In this document: positions 59,786-64,000 of the stretch, piece after piece | Layout: each line of letters starts with the position of its first letter | Numbering within the stretch: the stretch's first letter is position 1 | Assembly (NCBI RefSeq): GCF_900104065.1 | Contig: NZ_FNLC01000001.1 | Coordinates: 806,001 to 870,000 of the forward strand | Length of the DNA stretch: 64,000 nt | Source: Natronobacterium texcoconense | GTDB lineage: Archaea; Halobacteriota; Halobacteria; Halobacteriales; Natrialbaceae | Direction: 5' to 3' | Notes under the pieces: generated by a model | What the model was told of the DNA's origin: nothing | The model's database searches: none | The model's input: the letters and a program-made list of their open reading frames with translations, nothing else | Program-made: the position numbers and the translations under genes

Positions 59786-60604
59786 ATGACTGAAACTGAC
59801 GAGGTACGCGATCAGGTGACCGAGATACTGAACGAGGCCGATACGGTAGGAGAATCCGTTACCGGGTCGAGCGACGGGTCAGGGGGCGAAGAGTTCGTGG
59901 AGGCCGCCGAGCGAGCCAGCGACCTCCTCGAGTCGACGGAACCGGGGACGCTCCTCGAGGCGGTCGGACTCGAGACGCTCCCGGACGGCACCGAACCCGA
60001 CTCGATCCCCCAGGCGATCGTCGAGGGTGACGCGGACGCAGTCGAGGATCTCGAGCGACTGTTGCGTCTGGGCAACCTCGCAAACCGGGTGGACGAAGGG
60101 ATGGCCGACGCCGCGATCGGTGGGTTGCGAACGGCCGTCGAAGCCGAGGCCGATAGCGAGTCGAGCGGGGAAGACGAGGTAGGCGACGAACGGTCGGACG
60201 AGGGAGCACCGGCAGAGAGCGACGGAGACCGAACGGAAGACGACGAGACCGGAGACGACGGCGGAGAAACGGAGATGGACCTCGGCGAACGGCTTCGCTC
60301 GTCGCTTCGCGAGACGGTCACGGAGTTCGGCGACGAAGTCGAGCAGGTACAGCAGCAACTCGAGGGAGTGACCGCCGATGACGACGGGGAAGAGGGAGGG
60401 ACGGCCGAGAGTGAAGCGGATGAGATCGAAGACGAGACCGAGGGGGAAGCTGCCGAGGACGACTTACTTGAGCCGGATCTCGGTTCGGGCGACGATCGCT
60501 CGTCGGGCGGAGCCAGGCGCCACTCGACGATGGCGCCGTCGCCGTCGGAGCGGCCGGACATGAAAGCGGTGTCGCGGTTCTCGACGATGCCGGACAAGGA
60601 GTGA
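59786..60604 (+). CDS. Acidic protein with basic-aromatic tail
   Basis: A 272-residue protein. The first 115 residues are helical (SDLLESTEPGTLLEAVGLET, then LERLLRLGNLANRVDEGMAD). Acidic linkers surround a coiled segment (MDLGERLRSSLRETVTEFGD, EVEQVQQQLEGVTA). The C-terminal tail, SSGGARRHSTMAPSPSERPD and MKAVSRFSTMPDKE, is basic with two repeats of a RHSTM/RFSTM theme, perhaps a docking or phosphorylation site. It is 57 bases after the upstream gene and on the same strand. Function unknown. Confidence 0.6.
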   Translation: MTETDEVRDQVTEILNEADTVGESVTGSSDGSGGEEFVEAAERASDLLESTEPGTLLEAVGLETLPDGTEPDSIPQAIVEGDADAVEDLERLLRLGNLANRVDEGMADAAIGGLRTAVEAEADSESSGEDEVGDERSDEGAPAESDGDRTEDDETGDDGGETEMDLGERLRSSLRETVTEFGDEVEQVQQQLEGVTADDDGEEGGTAESEADEIEDETEGEAAEDDLLEPDLGSGDDRSSGGARRHSTMAPSPSERPDMKAVSRFSTMPDKE

Positions 60605-60646
60605 CGACGGGAACACGCCTTTCTCGCTCGCGGCCGAAGACCATCC

Positions 60647-61102
60647 ATGTACGACTCGATTCTCGTCGCGACCGACGGCAGCGAGTCGGGAACGGCCGCA
60701 GCCGATCATGCGATCGAACTCGCGGCACAGTTCGACGCCACGCTGTACGGGCTGACAGTTCTCGAGAGCCGGACCGACTACGACAACGCGATCGTCGATC
60801 CCGAGGAAGTCGCCCGTCGGCGAACCGAACGCGCGGAGTCGTTGCTCGCGGACCTCGAGTCGGCCGCGGCCGACGTCGGCGTCGCCGTCGAGACGGCGAT
60901 GAAGTCGGGTGTCTCTCACGAGGAGATTCTCGCCGCCGCGGGCGAGTACGACGTAGATGCGATCGTCGTCGGCGGTCAGGGCCGGTCGTCGTTCAGGCGT
61001 TCGCTGCTGGGGAGTACGGTCGACGCCGTCGTCAGGTTCACCGACCGGCCGGTCGTCGTCGTGACCGGTGACGAAGACGAGACGACGTCTCCACCCCACT
61101 GA
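60647..61102 (+). CDS. Universal stress protein UspA family
   Basis: A 151-residue single UspA domain. It opens MYDSILVATDGSESGTAAAD and has VGGQGRSSFRRSLLGSTVDAVV, the intact ATP loop (G-2x-G-9x-G-S/T). ATP binding and dimerisation are expected. It stands right after the acidic operon with 42 bases between, and ahead of a second stress protein. A joint role in stress survival is suggested by location only. Confidence 0.92.
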   Translation: MYDSILVATDGSESGTAAADHAIELAAQFDATLYGLTVLESRTDYDNAIVDPEEVARRRTERAESLLADLESAAADVGVAVETAMKSGVSHEEILAAAGEYDVDAIVVGGQGRSSFRRSLLGSTVDAVVRFTDRPVVVVTGDEDETTSPPH

Positions 61103-61147
61103 GGAGCTATCGCCGGAGGCCGAAGGTTTACTTTTGCCGTCGTCTCA

Positions 61148-61648
61148 ATGAGGGATATGTCGTTGCTCGTTCCGTTCGACGGCTCACCGCTCGCGACGAA
61201 GGCTCTCGAGAAGGCCTCGACGTTCGGCGACCTCCTCGACGAAGAGGTCGTTGTTCTAACTGTCATTCCCGACGACTCGGAGTACGCCCGGGATCGAGGC
61301 TGGATTACGCGGGGTGAGCCGTTCGATCCGGAGGCGATCGCTTCGGGGATGGAGACGCGTGCCCGCGAGGTCGCACCGGAGGCGACGTTCCGCGTCGAAG
61401 AGGTCCAGTCCGACGAGCCGACCGCGACCGCGACGATGAACGTCGTCCGCGAGATTCGCCGCGTGGCCGCGAAGGTCGGAGCGAGCGTGGTGTTCATCGG
61501 CTCGGAGAACGCTGGCTCGGTGATCTCGCCACAGTCGAGCGTCGGTAGTCCAGTCGCGAACGACCAGCGCTACGACGTCTACGTCGTTCGCCAGCCCGAT
61601 ACCGGCGACAGCGACCCCGTCTCGGACGTCGATTCGACGATCGAGTGA
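61148..61648 (+). CDS. UspA-like stress protein lacking the ATP motif
   Basis: A 166-residue protein, paralogue of the gene at 26858-27346. It opens MRDMSLLVPFDGSPLATKAL and has YARDRGWITRGEPFDPEAIA; the ATP loop of ordinary Usps is replaced by FIGSENAGSVISPQSSVGSP. ATG at 61148 is used; a second ATG three codons later is possible. No extra domain. It may bind another ligand, or act as a dimer partner for an ATP-binding Usp such as the one just upstream. Confidence 0.83.
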   Translation: MRDMSLLVPFDGSPLATKALEKASTFGDLLDEEVVVLTVIPDDSEYARDRGWITRGEPFDPEAIASGMETRAREVAPEATFRVEEVQSDEPTATATMNVVREIRRVAAKVGASVVFIGSENAGSVISPQSSVGSPVANDQRYDVYVVRQPDTGDSDPVSDVDSTIE

Positions 61649-61767
61649 CTCGTTCCGGTTTTCGACTCGCGTTTCGATACCCGACAGTCGAGGAGTGACG
61701 AACCGCCGCCCACCGTCGCTTTCGGAGGAACGTTTATTCGGCTGACTGACCTCGGTTCGAACGATAT

Positions 61768-63747
61768 ATGGCCAACCGGAATGGGTGGGGGCGTGGCCGG
61801 TCCGTTCCCACCGGATCGCCCCAGGTCCCTCCCGACTCGTTCGTCGAGCAGGCAAACGTCGCAGACGAGGACGTCTACGCGACGTTCGACGAGGAGTGGC
61901 CGGCATGCTGGGAACGCGCTGCCGACCTGCTCTCCTGGGATCGACCGTACGACGCCGTCCTCGAGGACGACGATCCGCCCTTCTATCGCTGGTTTACGGG
62001 TGGGCGGCTGAACGCCGCGTACAACTGCGTCGATCGCCACCTCGAGGCGGGACGGAAGACCCACGCGGCGATCCGCTGGGAGGGGAAACACGGTGAGCGA
62101 GAGACCTACACCTATCGGGATCTCTACGTCGCGGTCAACGAGTTCGCGGCCGCGCTGCGGGATCTCGGCGTCGAGGAGGACGACGTCGTCACGATCTACC
62201 TGCCGATGATCCCCGAGTTGCCGATCGCGATGCTCGCGTGTGCCCGCATCGGCGCACCCCACAGCGTCGTCTTCGCCGGGCTTTCGTCGGACGCGCTCGC
62301 GACCCGGATGGACGCCGCCGACAGCGAGTACCTCGTCACCTGTGACGGCTACTACCGTCGCGGCGACGCGTTCAACCAGAAGGGGAAGGTGGACAATGCA
62401 CGGCTCGCACTCGAGCACGAGGTCGAAACGGTGGTCGTCGATCGTCTCGGCGACGAACTCCCGCACGTACTCGGGGAACGGGAGTGGGATTACCACGACC
62501 TCCGCGAGGAGTTCGCAGGCGCGACGGTCGATCCGGTTTCGCGCGACGCGGAGGACATGCTGTTTCTGATGTACACGTCGGGGACGACGGGCGAACCCAA
62601 GGGCGTCGTCCACACGACCGGCGGTTATCTGGCACACGTCGCCTGGACGAGCCACGCCGTCCTGGACGTCGAACCCGAGGACACCTACTGGTGTTCGGCG
62701 GACATCGGCTGGATCACGGGCCACTCCTACATCGTCTACGGCCCGCTGGCGCTCGGGACGACGACCGTGATGTACGAGGGGACGCCGGACTACCCCGACC
62801 GGGATCGACTCTGGGAGATCGTCGACCGCAACGCAGTCGACGTCTTCTACACTGCGCCGACGGCAGTCCGGGCGTTCATGAAGTGGGGTGAGGAGTACCC
62901 AGAGCGCCACGACCTCTCGTCGCTTCGCTTGCTCGGCACGGTCGGTGAGCCGATCAGTCCCCGTCCCTGGAACTGGTACCGAGAGCACGTCGGCGACGGG
63001 GAGTGTCCGGTCGTCGACACCTGGTGGCAGACCGAGACGGGTGCGATACTGATCTCGACGCTGCCCGGCGTCGACGAGATGAAACCCGGTGCTGCGGGGC
63101 CGGGACTGCCGGGTATCGACGTTCAGGTGATCGACGAACGAGGCGAAGCGGTCGACCCTGGACAGATCGGCTACCTGACCGTCGGTCGGCCCTGGCCGGG
63201 GATGGCACGAACACTGTACGGCGGCGACGACCAGTACCGTGAGGAGTACTGGAAGCGATTCTCCGACCCCGACGCCGGGGAGTGGCGCTACTTCAGCGGC
63301 GACGCAGCGGCCATCGACGAGGATGGCTACGTCACCGTGCTGGGCCGGGTCGACGACGTGATCAACGTCTCCGGTCGCCGACTGAGTACGATGGAGATCG
63401 AGAGCGCGATCACCGACGTGGAAGGCGTCGCCGAGGCTGCCGTCGTCGGCCGCTCGAGTGGGACGACCGCGACGGAGATCTACGCCTACGTGAGCACCGA
63501 AGGTGGGTTCGGTCCCGGTGACGACGCCGTTCGCGAGACGATCGTGGACAACGTCGAGACGGCGATCGGCCCGATCGCGACGCCGGATACGGTAGTCTTC
63601 ACGCCGGAACTGCCCAAAACTCGGTCGGGCAAGATTATGCGGCGACTGCTCGAGGACATCGCGAACGGCGACGACCTGGGCGATACGAGTGCGCTTCGGA
63701 ACCCGGAGATCGTGGGGGAGATCCAGGCGGCGATCGGCGAGGACTGA
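61768..63747 (+). CDS. acs: Acetyl-CoA synthetase
   Basis: A 659-residue AMP-forming acyl-CoA synthetase. The P-loop-like motif is LMYTSGTTGEPKGVVHT, the A5 motif WWQTETGAILISTLPG, A7 EWRYFSGDAAAIDEDGYV, A8 GRVDDVINVSGRRLSTMEIE, and the acetylated lysine is in LPKTRSGKIMRRLLED. It activates acetate in two steps through acetyl-AMP. The N-terminal 30 residues are extra. ATG at 61768 follows a TATA-like ACGATATAT close by. The Bat-type regulator after it may control it, since haloarchaeal acs genes often have such a neighbour. Confidence 0.93.
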   Translation: MANRNGWGRGRSVPTGSPQVPPDSFVEQANVADEDVYATFDEEWPACWERAADLLSWDRPYDAVLEDDDPPFYRWFTGGRLNAAYNCVDRHLEAGRKTHAAIRWEGKHGERETYTYRDLYVAVNEFAAALRDLGVEEDDVVTIYLPMIPELPIAMLACARIGAPHSVVFAGLSSDALATRMDAADSEYLVTCDGYYRRGDAFNQKGKVDNARLALEHEVETVVVDRLGDELPHVLGEREWDYHDLREEFAGATVDPVSRDAEDMLFLMYTSGTTGEPKGVVHTTGGYLAHVAWTSHAVLDVEPEDTYWCSADIGWITGHSYIVYGPLALGTTTVMYEGTPDYPDRDRLWEIVDRNAVDVFYTAPTAVRAFMKWGEEYPERHDLSSLRLLGTVGEPISPRPWNWYREHVGDGECPVVDTWWQTETGAILISTLPGVDEMKPGAAGPGLPGIDVQVIDERGEAVDPGQIGYLTVGRPWPGMARTLYGGDDQYREEYWKRFSDPDAGEWRYFSGDAAAIDEDGYVTVLGRVDDVINVSGRRLSTMEIESAITDVEGVAEAAVVGRSSGTTATEIYAYVSTEGGFGPGDDAVRETIVDNVETAIGPIATPDTVVFTPELPKTRSGKIMRRLLEDIANGDDLGDTSALRNPEIVGEIQAAIGED

Positions 63748-63874
63748 CTGGTTTCGCAGATTCTATAGTTTCGAAACGGATACTGGTCGTCAATGGTCGG
63801 CGAATTTTCTACTATTCGAATTCTCGCACCACCAGTCGATACAGTTATGTTCGTCTCTCCAGAAAGCGCGAAGT

Positions 63875-64000
63875 ATGAGTCTGGAGAGGGAGGAGTGGGA
63901 CGTCCTCTCCCGCCGGCAGTACGAGTCGCTGCTCGATGCCGCCGAAACCTACCGCGAGGCACTCGTCGTCCGGCTCTGTGGGGAGGTCGGGCTCCGGCCG
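63875..64000 (+). CDS. N-terminus of Bat-type regulator (cut by window)
   Basis: The first 42 residues only: MSLEREEWDVLSRRQYESLL, then DAAETYREALVVRLCGEVGL and RP at the edge. This is the opening found in haloarchaeal Bat proteins whose N-terminus looks like a tyrosine-recombinase core-binding fold (LVVRLCGEVGLRP). PAS, GAF and HTH_10 domains would follow outside the window. TATA-like ACAGTTATG lies 30 bases upstream. Probably a regulator near acs; the assignment is from the first 42 residues only. Confidence 0.6.
   Translation, partial: MSLEREEWDVLSRRQYESLLDAAETYREALVVRLCGEVGLRP

Noticed and set aside
1-64000. CRISPR arrays or cas genes
   Set aside because: No regularly spaced 25-40 base repeats and no Cas-like proteins were seen. 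TnpB is from an IS element.
1-64000. Prophage or integrated plasmid
   Set aside because: No capsid, terminase, portal, replication or integrase genes. The AT-rich patch at 10.6-12.7 kb is small.

Overview
The window is chromosomal DNA of a halophilic archaeon, most likely of the Natrialbaceae type. Proteins are strongly acidic, codons end mostly in G or C, and CTCGAG (Leu-Glu) is very frequent. Signal peptides are twin-arginine with lipoboxes, transcription starts look leaderless behind TATA boxes, and regulators are mostly bacterio-opsin-activator type (HTH_10). There is an archaeal SRP RNA, an archaeal RNase P subunit and an ether-lipid prenyltransferase. The genus is inference.

Layout. 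1-3.1 kb: a copper-type P-ATPase (cut by the window edge) diverges from a cysteine-rich HTH_10 regulator, which converges on a second HTH_10 gene across an 85-base nested inverted repeat. 3.3-8.8 kb: a duplicated two-gene cassette, each copy pairing a Tat lipoprotein of the family 5 solute-binding fold with a PAP2-type membrane phosphatase. Both binding proteins appear circularly permuted, no permease or ATPase gene is present, and the two lipoprotein promoters share a 13-base block. 9-10.5 kb: rnp4, yhbY and mscS. 10.6-14.2 kb: an AT-richer accessory patch with a zinc-ribbon membrane protein, a 53-residue zinc protein, a dead IS200/IS605-type element and broken gene pieces. 14.2-23.7 kb: housekeeping and regulatory genes, the SRP RNA, cysteine synthase, a UbiA prenyltransferase and tRNA-Arg(UCG).

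23.9-31.5 kb: an S9 peptidase, a pilin, stress proteins, VKOR, and a methyltransferase-OsmC pair. 31.7-33.2 kb: an IS200/IS605-type element with only tnpB. 33.2-38.8 kb: trxA-trxB, a bactofilin-like membrane protein, an HTH_10 regulator and two tandem Tat-exported paralogues. 38.8-49.5 kb: a sulfur and thiol region with two CBS/TrmB-like regulators, a CPA antiporter, TauE/SafE with a 48-residue partner, two DsrE-like proteins, a thioredoxin, split YeeE/YedE, a rhodanese-metallo-beta-lactamase fusion and TusA.

49.5-57.3 kb: mixed metabolism (UlaG-like hydrolase, MaoC hydratase, alpha/beta hydrolase, NCS2 permease, CbiA/CobB, glycosyltransferase). 57.4-60.6 kb: an operon of four very acidic proteins, two of them paralogues sharing a glycine-zipper segment. 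60.6-64 kb: two universal stress proteins, acetyl-CoA synthetase and the start of a Bat-type regulator.

How it may fit together. TATTGTG-containing boxes lie in the promoters of trxA-trxB, VKOR, the TrmB-like regulator gene, the small protein-TauE pair, the rhodanese fusion and tusA-dsrE. That suggests one thiol or persulfide regulon run by the cysteine-bearing TrmB-like protein at 39386-39790, which resembles OxsR of Haloferax volcanii. The other main candidate for an undescribed system is the permuted lipoprotein/PAP2 cassette.
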